Of a DNA stretch of 64,000 nucleotides, positions 1 through 13,100 are shown one piece after another (the first letter of the stretch is position 1; every line of letters begins with the position of its first letter). A program made the translations under genes and the position numbers. The stretch is from Phyto melanocephala (Eukaryota > Arthropoda > Insecta > Diptera > Rhinophoridae): the NCBI GenBank assembly GCA_941918925.1, contig OW799234.1:64503043-64567042 (forward strand). Direction: 5' to 3'. The notes below the pieces were generated by a model that did not search any database, had not been told where the DNA came from, and worked only from the letters and a program-made list of their open reading frames with translations.

Positions 1-315
1 AGATGTACAGGGTGTTCTAATTCAGATGGATTGGTGTTTATGGTTTTTGACGGCTTCTGTAAAATCTTTTAATTATTATTTAGACACTTTAGCCAAACGA
101 AATTGATAAATCACATGATTAAGTAGTACTCATGGTTGAGTTCCCAAACGTCAATTGCAAAGCAACTACACAATATCGCGCATTCCTAAATGCAACCTTG
201 TAACGGTCTATACAATATTATCTGTGCCAAAATGTAGTAAAAAAGTTATTGCTTTGGTTTGATACCGTAGCACTACCGCTTCAGTACTGTCAAAAAAAGT
301 TTTCGATAGTGCATG
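1..315. other. AT-rich DNA, no gene seen
   Basis: This lies past the last recognised dlg1 HOOK exon in transcription order, presumably inside the intron before the GUK exons. It starts ACAGGGTGTTCTAATTC, which resembles a decayed transposon end, but no partner repeat is visible. No coding signal on either strand. Confidence 0.5.
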
Positions 316-980
316 TGTGTAAAGGGTGTTTAAATTTTTTAAGGGCCGAAAATCTTTTCGCATTTACATTACAATTTTTTTCTCGAGCATTTATTTTGAC
401 AGTTTTCAATTTATGCTTTTCTGTGTTCTCTTGCTAACAAACAAAATGTTGCACGCAAAAGTTGCGGCGTTAATTGCATAGTCTAAATACGGTCTAACTC
501 AATTTGAACCATGAAAAGATACACAATCGAGCAACGCGTTAAAGTTGTTCAGGTTTATTTTGAAAATGTGCGTTCAATTCAAAATGCATTTCGTGCACTT
601 TGTGATTTTCTTGGTCAACATATCGCTCAAATTCCTGCACAATCGGGAGAATTGTGAAAATTATTTAAATTTCAGCAAAACAGGTCTGTATGAAATGTGA
701 AAATATCTGTGAATGCCTTGTTAGTTCGTTGAACGGAAAACATTGCTTTCAGTCAAGCTCGACTCATCATCGTACCCAACAATTGAACATCAATATTGTT
801 ATTGAAAATTTGGACCATCGGATGGAGGTGTGCCGCCGAGGTCGCCGATATTTTATTTCATACATAATTGAACCATACCAATATTATCATTATAAATAGA
901 AATGACAATAATTTCCTAAATAATTTGTGTGTTTATTTAAAATCAACATCGGCCCTTGAAATTTAACCACCCTTTGCATT
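316..980 (+). mobile_element. mariner-like relic, internally deleted, with TIRs
   Basis: Terminal inverted repeats frame this copy: AAAGGGTGTTTAAATTTTTT then AAGGGCCG on the left, and CGGCCCTTGAAATTTAACCA then CCCTTTGC on the right (about 949-977). Inside, an N-terminal transposase piece MKRYTIEQRVKVVQVYFENV RSIQNAFRAL (511-600) is followed after a large deletion by a C-terminal piece VIENLDHRMEVCRRGR (about 800-850). These match the first helix-turn-helix and the last segment of the mariner-like family seen elsewhere in the window. The catalytic core is missing, so it is non-autonomous. Exact edges are approximate. Confidence 0.75.
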
Positions 981-2120
981 GCAGCTATTTGATGGCAGAT
1001 GACACTAAAAAATATTTAAAATATTTGGCATACAAAAGGTTTTCGTTAATATCTCAGAACTGGTAGATATAGAGCAAATTATTGTTTTCTTTTTTATTGG
1101 CTTCTTAATGTAAAGTAGCGTTAAGTCGATGATCGTCTTTCAATTGTTCCCAAAACATCTATGGAAAATGTTTTTTTCCCTTATTGAATCATAAAAAGAG
1201 ACATAAAGGTACATAAGATTCGACGAATGCCGGTACAATTACTTAATATTATTACTTTGTAAATTTTAATATTTTTTTTTTTAATTTCAAGCCTATTTAA
1301 CATTCGACAACTTTCCTAAAATGATAATGGGTTTAGTAACTATGTAGATGAATTGCAATAAATTTCTTACATGTCATGAAAAGTTATTCCAACTAACTAG
1401 TGAAAAACAGCTAAAGAAATGTTACTTACTTGTTGGAATATCAAACAAAATTTGGTTTTAGATTTTTCTGAAAATTCTCACAATGCTAAAATATATAGAG
1501 ATTTTATAGAATTCAAGTACATTTTTTTGTTTTCAAGTCTACTTTGTTTTAACAAAGTTTTGGTTTCACTAAATAAATTCACCTTAAAATAACACTGTTC
1601 GTTTTTGTAAAGTTCGTAAGGTTTCGTTTTTGTTATATTTACGACCAACTAAGTCGTAAATGCTAACCGATGTAAAAGTTTAAATCAACTATAACTATGT
1701 ATGACAATAACAATACGACCTATGACACTGTCGACATCGTTTTCATATATCTTATAGACAAAAACGAAGTCCCTTCAACACGGTGTTGACTTTGAGGCAT
1801 CTTAGAATATTATAAATTTCTGTCAGCAGCAACGACATGTTATAGATAACGATAACACTACATAGTATTTTGCGGCATCGATGAGACTGAATTGAAGATG
1901 ACTGACAATCAAAGTGAACAATGAATTCGTATGAAGTTTTAATTGTTATTTAAAGAAATTTTATCCAAAGCATTGTTCACATAAATTCCGCTCACATTAA
2001 GAAGTTTCTTTAGCAAACAATTTTTTAATATATAAATTTATTTTGTTATTGTGTTAAAATCCTTAAACAAAAAAATAAATATACTTTGTGCATTTTCAGC
2101 TGCAAAGATTGTAAAATAAA
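981..2120. other. AT-rich intronic DNA, nothing recognised
   Basis: No coding signal, clear inverted repeat or RNA gene was seen on either strand in this stretch, apart from homopolymer runs. Confidence 0.5.
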
Positions 2121-3600
2121 GCAGGATTCACCCATAAAATTTTAGTTAAGAACAAATTTTTTTTTATGTTGAGTTTGATGTTTTACGTTTGAGAGAGAGA
2201 GAGAGATTATTTTGTTCAGAAAGATTTTTCTTGAATTGGTTTAATTTTAATTCTTGTTCAGAAGAAACTGAATTGGGATGCCACTTTTTTTTCAATATTT
2301 ACACGAAAATTGAATTTGGTTGCCACATCACATAGTGTCAGTACATTTATTATACAAATTGTTTTTGCCGAAAATTAACAATTAAAATGGAATTTAATGA
2401 AAATATTGCTCAAAAATTAATAGAAGAATTAAAAAACCAGGAAGAGAATGTTTGTATGACATGAGCAATAGTGTATACAAAAATAGTTATCTAAAACAGT
2501 GTTTTTCTCACCGCGACTCATTTTATTTTCGATTTTTTTTATAAATTTCTTCTGCAAAAAAATTGACTTTATACACTTCAATTAAAAATAATAATTTTAG
2601 TTTTCTTCTATCCGACATTTTTTTCACATATATTTTAATGAAATAATTTACGTTTGTATTTATTTACATAGTTTGCTAGCGGTGCTGCCACTTTGTACAA
2701 CTGTTTGCATTTTTATATTATATGGCAGCTTTGTTTTTTCGGACAAATTTTATTAAATGGGTGAATCGTTCTGCAGAAAACTCTCAGTAAAAAATGTTAT
2801 TCTCCGGAAAAAATTTTGTTCAGAAGAAATGGGTGAATTCACCTTAAGCTTATACAAAGAACTTCAGACGATCGAAGAAAGCTTAAGCACGGATCATAAC
2901 CCAAATAAAACAAATAAAAAAGCAACCAAAAAAATTGTCACAACTGCTTAACAAATAACAGTATCAATTAAATTCAATAATTGCCTTAAACTGAGTCATA
3001 TGGATGATAGCATATGACAAAAACAATGTATAAAAAAATTTTTAAAATTGCTAAAAAAAAAAAAAAGTTCATGGTTTGACAAGCTATTTGCAGACTGCAG
3101 CATTTGCTGCTTCCGTAAACGTTTAAATCCCCTTATTTGATTTGGCCTTATTTCGCATAATGCAGTGTTAGTTGGGTTGGTGTTAAGGGAATCAGATCAG
3201 AATAATAAATAAAGTATGAATCCCCCTAAAAATTATCCTAAGCTTCGAACAATTGCCCAATTTTAGGCTATTGTCAAACGAAAGTTAAAACAGAACGGTG
3301 ATAATATTAATAAATAAAAAAAAAGGATATCGGTTTGGGACAAATATACAATGCAATAATTCTAAGGAAGAATCTGGTGCAAAAAAAATCTGCATGACCA
3401 CACATAACATACAAGAGTTTGAGGAGACTTTAGAATTTAATAAAAGACAGTCTACACTAAGTGGTCTTGATGAATTTGGTATGATTTTAGAAAAAGATGA
3501 AACCTGAGTTTGGCATTTAGTTCTTTTCACACTTGAGCTCATGATAAGAATTTCAGCGATATTAAAAGATATTCCTGTTTCATTCAACATTTTTCACTTA
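2121..3600. other. possible decayed element with short unassigned reading frames
   Basis: GGATTCACCCA at about 2125 and its inverse TGGGTGAATC at about 2758 could be the ends of a 640-bp element; GGATTCACCCA also occurs at about 9948. Short plus-strand frames (2386-2463 MEFNENIAQKLIEELKNQEE; 2757-2951; 3298-3507) look protein-like in places (EESGAKKICMTTHNIQEFEE) but I recognise no family. A (GA) run lies at 2191-2206. Host exons are unlikely because they are on the opposite strand and lack splice support. Weak evidence overall. Confidence 0.3.
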
Positions 3601-3810
3601 TTTAAGTATCATCACTAGAAAAAAATAATAATTTATGTGTGCACTAGACATATGTATACACTTTTACAATTTTTGTAAATAGGAAAAATGGCATATATGG
3701 CGAATAGAGCATAAAAAGGTATGAAAACCTACGCACCGCACCGAGCGCAATCACTTTTTTATCTGCTTTTACTGCTTAAAGGAAACTAAGTTTTGTATAC
3801 GTTTTTCTTC

Positions 3811-3894
3811 ATATCGCCGTTCGTAAATTATTGTGTTCTATATGTATAGATTTTATGTGTCACATAGAACATAATAATTTACGAACGACGATAT
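3811..3894. repeat. 32-bp-arm hairpin abutting a MITE
   Basis: ATATCGCCGTTCGTAAATTA at 3811 and its near-perfect inverse ending in TTTACGAACGACGATAT at 3894 form arms of about 32 bp with a 20-base loop. The right arm merges with the first bases of the adjoining MITE at 3891. It may be a separate small fold-back insertion. Confidence 0.65.
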
Positions 3895-4149
3895 ATCTGT
3901 GGCTTGGAGCTAAAAGGGCCAATGTCAAAATATTTACTTTTGAGAAAATTGGAATTGAACTTTAAATTTTATAGATGCTTTCATAGTGACATTGGCCAGC
4001 ATTTTATTTATGAAGCTGTTCTGGGTTAAGTATGACTTTAGCTGTTTTACCATAATGAAATAGAGCAAGAAAACAAATCTAATGCAATGATTAACTCAAA
4101 AGAGCAAAAAAGTGACATTGGCCCTTCTAGCTTCAAGCCACAGATATAT
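3891..4149 (+). mobile_element. 259-bp MITE, family 1, copy 1
   Basis: Terminal inverted repeats of about 30 bp: ATATATCTGTGGCTTGGAGC then TAAAAGGGCCAATGTCA on the left; TGACATTGGCCCTTCTAGCT then TCAAGCCACAGATATAT on the right. A second, oppositely oriented copy of the same length is at 50885-51144 and is highly similar throughout. No coding capacity. The ends lie in ATAT, so the target duplication may be TA or ATAT. Confidence 0.78.
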
Positions 4150-4204
4150 GTGCTAATATTCCAAAACCCTTTAAATGGAGCTAAATAAAGTAAAATGATC
4201 TGTC

Positions 4205-4345
4205 ATCAGAGCTGCGATGGTCATTTAATGGACATTTCATACTTAATCGGAACATTTCTTCTTTACAATCAAATAAAAAAAATCACAGCCAACCCAAAAA
4301 AATACGTGATTTTAAATTTGAATGAAAAAATGCATTCTTACTGAG
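4205..4345 (+). mobile_element. mariner-like transposase 3' fragment
   Basis: The plus strand reads CDGHLMDISYLIGTFLLYNQ, matching the very C-terminus and trailer (GGHLPDIIFHT plus flank) of the mariner relic at 53890. The shared trailer ACTTAATCGGAACATTTCTT CTTTA supports the match. Only the last ~140 bp remain. Confidence 0.45.
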
Positions 4346-4632
4346 AAACCCTTTATTACCCTAGTTTTTAATCTTGTTTTCACATTAAAATTGTGTAAAA
4401 TTATTAGCCATTTAAGGAACCACATCAAACTTTCTTAAACAGTTTAACCTGAAGAATTGTTTGTAGTTCTCAGTTTTTAAAAAGGTGAATTTTTAGTCAA
4501 TATGTGAGTATATTAAAGTGATCCGGAACAGTTTCCGTTTAAACATAAAAGTCATGTTTGCACAAAAATATTATTATTATCATTTAAAGGTTATTTTTTT
4601 CGCCGTTGTTCATCCTCGATAATTATGTTATA

Positions 4633-5092
4633 ATAGGTATACACTTTGCAACATGTTTATGCAACCTGTCATTTTTAGTTGTTGTTGGTTATTTTTAAGG
4701 TTTAATTTTGTGTTGCATACTGGGTTTACAACATTTTTAAATATTTTCTCGTGAATCGTTGTTTATTATTATTTTTTTCTGGTTTAGTTCATTGAAACCC
4801 ATAAAGCTGTGAATATGTACGATGTATGATCAACCGCAAAAAAGAAAATTAAGTGAGGTGAAGAGAAAAGAAAATTGCGATTCATAAAACAAGCGTTGGG
4901 TAAATTTTAATAATTTATAAAGAAACATTTATACAATTATTGTTGAACTCTCAATTCATCAAATGTGTTTTTAACGCAATGTTTAATACCAACACAAAGT
5001 AAGAAAATGATGTTGCATTTATGGTTTAATTGCTAGTTGCAATGTTGAAAGATAAGTATGTTGCATAAACAGGTTGCAAAGTGTGTACCTAT
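4633..5092. mobile_element. 460-bp MITE with TIR ATAGGTAYACACTTTGCAAC
   Basis: The left end ATAGGTATACACTTTGCAAC, followed by ATGTTTATGCAACCTGT, is mirrored by the right end ACAGGTTGCAAAGTGTGTAC CTAT, with a second inverted stretch TATGTTGCATAAACAG. GTTGCA motifs recur inside. No coding frame. Flanks are TA-rich, so the target duplication is not readable. Confidence 0.65.
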
Positions 5093-5135
5093 CATATTTG
5101 CTAGATTTTTTTTAAGTTGCGCTTAGAAAAGTTTA

Positions 5136-5254
5136 ACTGCTGTATTCATAAAAAATATTTTAGGTTTATTGAAAGCTTATTTGACAGATATTGCATAGAA
5201 ATTTGTCAAATAAGTATTCAATAAACCTAAAAAATTTTTTATGAATACGGCAGT
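5136..5254. mobile_element. 119-bp hairpin MITE, copy 1
   Basis: Nearly the whole unit is one inverted repeat: ACTGCTGTATTCATAAAAAA ...TTTATTGAAAGCTTATTTGACA on the left, and the inverse ending in TTTATGAATACGGCAGT on the right, with a 17-base loop. A diverged sibling lies at about 45887-46008. The transcribed unit would fold into a pre-miRNA-like hairpin. Confidence 0.7.
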
Positions 5255-7068
5255 AATAATTTATTTTAAAAGCGTAAAATTTTTCATTTTCATCATGAGT
5301 ATATAGTGTTTTAACTGAAAAGAATATCGATAGTATTTTCCATATAATTATTAAACAATTAAAAAATTTTATATAAAACGTTTTTTTTTTTTTTTGATCA
5401 ATTGTAATTTTATTACGCTTTTTTTTTACCAGTTTATTAAGTTCGATTTGGCTACTTTTCAACACTATTTTTACATTAATTTTTTTATATTTATAAAAAA
5501 GTGTTTTAAAAAAGCTGTTCGATTCACAACTCCAATGTTAAACAACACAATATATTTAAATATTTTTTCAATTGTTGCTTTTGATTAATACAGGGATGGA
5601 AAGTATTAATTTTTTTTTCGGTCTCAAAAAATTATTTTATTAGTATTTTTAGCTTTCTAAAATAAAAAGAGAGATGTTTTTTAAAGATGTTCAAAGCTGT
5701 TATTATTGTTATTGCTTTTTTTTAATTTAAAAGTTTTTTTTTTAAATTTTCGTATTGTATAACTTTGAAGGAAAAAGATTTTTTAAACTTTTCCATTTTT
5801 TATGTATTTTAATAGGCGATAAAAAGAGATTTGCGAACTAAACGAGTAGCTTGAAATGTTAACATGTTATAATTATGACAGCAATTACAACTGTTAACCT
5901 TAAAAATGATTTTATGTAGCAATAGATCAAGTTAGTAATAGTGTAAAATGTGTTTTTATTTGTTTGTTTTTTTTCTTGTGCAATAGGTGACATTTAAAAG
6001 AAAGCCATTTATTTCTTATTGGTGGAGAGAAAAGACGTGACTTGGGATATTTTTAAAAAAAAATAATAATAGTAATAATAAAAGGGAGCTTACTAAACAA
6101 CAGTAAGATATTTTAAGGGGAAAATAATTTGGCTTATGATAACACCAAAAATATTTATTAACAAATGGTAGTTTTTTATTAATATTATTATTATTATTGT
6201 TTTTTTTTTTAAGAAAAATGCTTGGAGATATAGGAAGTAAAAAAGGAAACAAATGAAGGCAACGATTTTCAACAATATTCATTAAGAAAAATACAGTTGG
6301 AAACAAAGTTTTAAAACTCTTTCAACAAAGGTTTCATTTTGCAAACAAAATTTTCTACCAACAAGACACAACTACAATTTTTACAAAAATAACAAAAATA
6401 AAACAAAAACTTAAACCCAATAACACAACGTAAGCACCAAAGCTTTTAAAAGCTTAAAAAAAAACTCAAAAATCATAATTAAAATCAATTATAAGAAAAA
6501 GAAAGAAAAAAAAAACTACAAAAAAAATAGAAATAACTACTACAGTTGTTTTATTTTTAAACAAAAAAGTTTTTTGACAATTTGAAAACTGCATGACAAA
6601 CAAAATGGTTTAACGAGATTATTTTTTTTAATGCCAAACTAAAATAACGTTTATAAGTTAAGTTTTTTATTTTGTTTTTTTTTTTTTTTTTTTATTTTAA
6701 AAGTAGTTAACAGTTGTAGCAAAAAGTAGTTGTAAATAGACAATGGACTGTGATTGAATTTAAATTGTGATAAAAAAGAAATTTGAATTTAATTTATGAA
6801 ATCAAATAAAATAAAACAAAAGTTTCCGGTTTATTTCAACGGACTGAAACAATAAAAATTATATATTTTTTTTCTTTAATAGTAATTGGTTTCTGTTTAA
6901 AGGTAAAATACATCAATTGAAATGTTTTGAGTTTAATTATTATTAACAAAAACAAACTTTTTTTAAATAAATATTCATTTCAACATTTCTGTTTTTGTAT
7001 TTTAAGTGTTTAGTTTTTAGGTTTTCAATTTTGTTAAATTGTTTTGTTTTTTTAGTTGCTGGACTTAC
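5255..7068. other. AT-rich intron sequence, nothing recognised
   Basis: Long A and T runs (for example 5380-5396 and 6674-6695) and AAT repeats (6063-6080, 6180-6200). No exon with splice sites, no GUK coding and no element ends were seen on either strand. Confidence 0.55.
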
Positions 7069-7152
7069 GATAGTCAGCATCACTATTCTCCAGGTAGATA
7101 AGAGTTATTTGTTCCATATCAGGTAGTTCCACTCTATAGATGATTTCGTTGC
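7069..7152 (-). CDS. dlg1: dlg1 HOOK cassette exon C
   Basis: The 84-nt exon (phase 1 in and out) has acceptor TTTGAAAAG and donor GTAAGT. It reads [21 protein letters not shown] then ENSDADY. This matches a Drosophila Dlg isoform segment with [20 protein letters not shown]. It follows cassette B directly in frame. It is the leftmost dlg1 exon in the window; the outgoing phase-1 C should join the exon that starts the GUK domain, which is not present in 1-7068. The acceptor again has a weak pyrimidine tract. The flanking intron has a TAG/TAGTAG microsatellite at about 7225-7300. Confidence 0.88.
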
Positions 7153-10100
7153 CTTTTCAAATTCGCACACAAACACACACGGATCACGAGTTATCAGGAT
7201 TAAGTACAATATAGTTGCACGTTGGGTGGTAGTAGTCATTAATAGTAGTAGTGGTAGTAGTAATATATTTGGTGTAATTTAGTAGTAGTAGTAGTAGTGA
7301 TAATTAAGTGATATAAGAAGCACAATTTGTAGTAGAAAATCAATTTTTTTGGTTATTTTTTTTTAATTAAATTTGTAGCAGGTTCAAATGAACAAAAAAT
7401 CGAAGTTTTTGTATTTTTTTTTTAAACAATTAATCGATAAATGGTAGGTAGAAAGTGGTGTAGAAGTAATAAACATTTTTATTTTTGTTGGATCATATGT
7501 TTTGATTTTATAACAAGTACAAGTTGATTGATAAAAACAAGTAGTAGTAGGTAGTAGTAGAAAGAAGTAGTAAAAAAGAGAATAAAGATAAAAAAACAAA
7601 TTCAAAAGAAAAAAAAGAAAATCATCTATTATTGCCATACGTAGTTGATTTAATAGAAAATTTTTTGATTGTATGTTTTAATTTAAGAAAAAACAGAAAA
7701 AGAGGATTAAATATTAAACAAACTTCTAACGAAATCATAAGCGAACTTCAAAGGATACCAAAAAAAAAAAAACTCATAAAAATAATAAAAAAAAAACATA
7801 AAATAAAATTTTGGATTTGATGACCTGTTTAAACCAATTTTGTATTTGAAAATTTGACAATATTTCACACAACAACTACAAGCAGGGAAATGAGTCTGAG
7901 AAACGTTTTGTATTTCGATAATATGAACACGAGTCAATTTCAATCATTCATTGGTTATAGTCTACAATTTGTTACAAATTTCTTTTACGATTTTCGTTAT
8001 GCCACACCTGCCATACAAGATCGTTTATTTATAATATTTATATGCATATTATTTTATTTTTTTAAATAAATACACTTAGAGAAATCATAGCAAGCTGTTT
8101 TGTTTGTTTGTTTGTATGTATATTTATAAGTATTTATAACGGCAATATTTTAAATGATACCTCTCTCTTACATAAAGAGAGTACTAATAGAATTATATAT
8201 TGTACTTTTGTTATAAGCATTATTATTAAGCTGAAATTTAAGGACCCGAATTCGATTGAATAAGTTCTACCAATGTGTAAATGCGATGTGTAAGTGAGCA
8301 AATTAAATAAAAATATGTAAGTCAAATTCACAATCTTGTGCATGTGTCATTGCAAATTTGCACAATTGCTAACGTGTTTTAATTGTGTATACGTTGTTTG
8401 TGTAAAGTAAAAAATAAATTCTACAATTTTGCAAATGCACTAATGTAAAACCTTTTGAACAAGATTGTGAATTGTGGACTATTATTTATATATAAATTTA
8501 ATATGTATAGTAGTGCAACAGTTTAATTTAAGAATTAATTTAATCTAACCTTTTTGTTAAAATAACAGTTTATTTTGGAGAATTTTTATTATTTCTACTT
8601 TTGTAAAAACTGACAAAAAACATTTCTAAATAATAGTAAAAATAGTAGTTAAATGTATTTAATAATTCTTTTCAAACTCTTTACCTACAAGCACGGATCC
8701 AAGTGTGGGAAGCGGAAAAGGATATTTACCGTCCTAACCTCCTAAACAAATTTTTTGGATAGAAACTGTTTTGGCAGTCATAAAACAAAAAACTCATATA
8801 TTTTAATACAAAAAAAATTTAACTTCTCCCTAAATTCGTAAGCTGGTTTCGTGCTTTAAATATATAACGTTTGTTTGTTTGTATGAAACGTTACATATAT
8901 GTATATGAAAATATAACAGTTTTCGTTTGACTAAAAAAATTTTTTAAATTTATTAAAGAAAACAAGTAAGAGCGCTATATTTGGCCGTGCCGAATCTTAT
9001 ATACCCTTCACAACGTGTAGTCATGAAATAACAGTAGTTTGTGTCACCATTCATCCCATATGAAATACGTACATACATATAAAAACATACATATATAAAA
9101 ACATCCCATTGTAAAATTATAAATTCACGTATGTATGTTAAAAAAACGAAAAAAAAAAAAATTTAAAAAAAAAATTTAAAAAAAAATTATTATATATATA
9201 ATATATATAAAACAAAAAAAAATAAAAAAAAAATTAAAAAAAAAATACCAAAAAAAATAATAACAAAATATAAATAATATATTATATAAGCAAAAACCCA
9301 CGACCACCTCGATTTTTTTTTCACAAAAACAACATTACAACAACAACATACATACATACAAACGTGTATACTGTTTAGGGAAAACGTGGCATCGAATCCC
9401 AGCTGAGTAAAAAAAATTTTTTTTTAATTTTTTAAAATTTTTTTTTTAATTTTTTTTTTATTTTTTATTTTTTATTTAATATATTATATATATTTTTATT
9501 ATTATTTTTTTTTAATTATTTTTTTTTTAAATTTTTTTTTAATTTTTTTTTGTTTTTTTAACATACATACGTGAATTTATAATTTTTCAATGGGATGTTT
9601 TTATATGTATGTATGTATGGGATAAATGGTGACACAAACTACTGTTATTGCATGACTACACGTGTGAAGGGTATATAAGATTCGGCACGGCCGAATATAG
9701 CGCTCTTACTTGTTCACTGTGTGAAGGGTATAACAACATAAACACGAAACGCTATCAACAAAAGTTTATACAAAAATAGTTGGTTAAATTTCACGTACAG
9801 AGAACTTATCTTAAGGTGGTTAAGGTTAAGGCTTATCTAAAGGTGGTTTCCAATACAGACGGGACAATGGTGACAGTCTGTGGTCGTCTGTTGTTTATTA
9901 TTCAGCCATCACGCCACGTTAAACGAGTGAGCACACGTATTAAGCTGGATTCACCCACGTGCGGAAAAAAACTTTTTTTCTTTACGTGTGTAGTTTGACG
10001 TTTATCTTAAAAAAAAATGTTTGGAAAACTCAACTTAAATGGATTTAATGTTTGTCCAAACAAAAATAAACTGAATTGTCACATCATACAATCTTTTAAA

Positions 10101-13100
10101 CGTCTTATTTGCATATGTATGTATGTATTTCATATGACCGCTTTGATTTTCCGTACTGCAGAAAACTCTCAACCAAAAAAACAAATTTTATTTTTTTTAA
10201 ATCAAAAGAGTAATTTTACAGCGGAAATTTTTTAAGTATTTACTGCCACGTTTGATGACAACCAACTTTGTAAACAATAAGACAATATTCATACGTCAAA
10301 TAATAGATCGGCCGAAAATCGCCTCTGTATGCAAAAGTGTACACAGAAATCGGACAAAGTCTAAAACTTACGCTGTACAAAAACTAAGACTTGCAGTTAA
10401 TGACCATAGACAATGCCATTTGTTCGCTGAGTGAACAAGTCCACAAGACAGCAATATTGATCCATACTTTTTCAACAACAAATCAACAAAAATAATAACT
10501 AATTTCATTTTAACCGAATCGAACGTGACGCTAACAAACACACAGCGAATGCCACAATGGATATTCTACACAAATGATCTTGGGATATTGTTATCGCTCG
10601 CAAAGGTGCTAAAATGTGTCTCCTTTTTCTTGTAAGGAATTTAAAAGTTGCAAAATTAATGAAAAAATTCAATATTATTAGAAATTTTTCAGTTTCAATC
10701 AATTTTTTCAAATATTAATTGCATAAGTTTTTTGTAGCTACACGATTTTATTAATACATATATGAGGCATTTCATACCAACTGTCCTGCGAACGAATAAG
10801 TAAGTCATAAAACATTTGAAACAAAGGTCAGTAAAAAGGGAAAAATCTACATCCATCTATACGTATACGTAATATACACTGCAAGTCTTATATTTTATAT
10901 AACGTATACGTATAGAGGTACGTATAACAATTCAAAAAAAAAATAGTTCGTGGTGCAGAATGAATTGAAATTTTCATAAATGATGTGCTTCAAAATGAAT
11001 GCAAACTTTTATAGCTCTCCAGCAAATAAAAAAAAACACTCAATAGACTAAAAAAGCTTGTGAAACCGATAAAAAAGTTAATTGTTTAAAGTTTTTGTAC
11101 ACAAGGTCAAAAAGATTTTTGTGCATCGAGAAACAAATCCACTAAATTGTCTAGAGCTCAGGCCAATTGAAAGGATGTGTGTTTTGGTCCAAAGAAAAAA
11201 TGACGTAGGTAAGGTTGGTTTTGAAACCATGACAGGCATACACGTATGCCCAATTGGCATCGTTGATGCAAAGAATAAAAACTAAGCAATTTTATAAGAT
11301 AAAAACAGTACGAAATGTCTGTAGTATTTTATAATAATGTTAATAAAATATTAATATGGGGTGCTGCAACCATAATGCACAATGCTAGTTGTGAGTCACA
11401 TGTCAACGTTAAGTTTTTTGCCCAACTTAATTTGACATTTCTTTGTTTCAGTATTTAAAAAAATTCAACCATAGAGAGCTACAAAGTTGCGTTAACATTT
11501 TTGAAGCCTTTTAAGAAAGTGGGTATTCAAATCAAAATCTATTTCGTGAACTTTGGTCAACATAATCGACGTCAGTAGATTCGTTAACGAGCAAAATTTC
11601 AAATGAAAATCCACAAGTGATTGTCGAAAATCCGATGCATTCACGAAGAAAGAGTGAGGTTTATGGGCTGGCGGCGTAATCAGGCCGTACTTCTGAAGCA
11701 GTTACCGTGGATGGTGTTCGCTATCGCGAGATGATAACTGGGTTCATGCAGAAATTGTGGATATGGACCTGGACGGTATGTGGTTCCAAAAAAACAGTGG
11801 TGTTTTTGCGCTAGAAAATCAAAGGCCATTTAAGCTAACGCCGTGGCGATGTTAGTTGGTTGGCACGGTCAAATGCCAAAAACAAAGTGTACGTCAATAA
11901 GCTAAGAACAATTCAAGAGCTTAAGGATGAGAAAATTCGACATTGAACCCCAATTATGTCTAAGTGTCATTGAAAATATGGACCATCGGCTAGATGGTAT
12001 CGGTATGACACCGAAGCCGTGGCGAGCATTTGACCGATATTTTCTTCTTCTCTAAAAAAAAATTCTTTGTTTTATTTACAATCAACATCGTGCATTATGA
12101 TTAGACCAACCTTTAATAATCATATTAATAATAATAATGTGATGGACAATGTTTTCAAATGCTGGCCTTTTTTCTAAATTTCTAAAATTTTAACTGTTTA
12201 AGCTCATAATAAAATTTATAAAACTTATTTGTTTAACTTAAACTTAAGTGAAAACTCTGTTCAGTATTCCTTTAAATGAAACAAATATTATTTATTAAAT
12301 AAGCATTGTTAAGTGTTGAATATTTAAATATTTTTTCATATAGCACAGTAGACACTGCCCCACATTCTTTCTCCTATAGAGGGAAAGTTGGTATGAAATA
12401 ACTCATGTATAATAACTCTCACCTTTTATATAAAACCGACCTAATATTAAGTTTAATTTTTATAACTTTTCAAAAGACTTTCGACTTGTAATTAAATATA
12501 TATTTGGGGGATTCAAATGGTTGTCATTAAGTCATATGTTTTAATATAATAGTAAGAAAAAATATCACTGCTGTGAACAAACCCTCATAATTTAGTGTGC
12601 TAGTCCAAATTTAAGGCAGCTGTTTTTAGAAAGAAGCAATTATAAATATTATTGCAATTGTAATGGCTGGCTCAAGTAGGTATAAACAGAATTGCATCTG
12701 TTTAAATTTGAATCAACCTTTTTGTAGGTGATGAAGCCAAGGAAGAACAAGCCATTAGCTAGTTTTTAATTAACATTAATAGTATCCTTACTAATCGCAG
12801 AAGCGTTAACGTTGGGATCCCAAAATCTGATAAGTGGCAGCAAAGCGTATTTAATACAAGTCCATAAACGGTATAAATATTTTTAAGCACCTGGATTCTT
12901 ACTCATTTAAAGTTAGAAAAATGTAATTAAGTGTGATGTTTTAAAACTGTGATAAATGTTAAGTCATACTAACAAACTTATTGCACACATATATCAATGA
13001 CAACGGCGTTTGAATATTATCGCCGGCTCGAATAAAGTGTTTCAGCCGTGCGGCTCAGATTTCTATTAAAAAGTTATGACAAAGCAATAACCACGAGTCG

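Noticed and set aside
5136..5254. Pre-miRNA gene
   Set aside because: The hairpin is a MITE with a sibling at about 45900; folding alone does not support a microRNA.
6016..6306. Two overlapping minus frames rich in Phe/Leu/Asn
   Set aside because: Produced by homopolymer and AAT runs; no splice or domain support.
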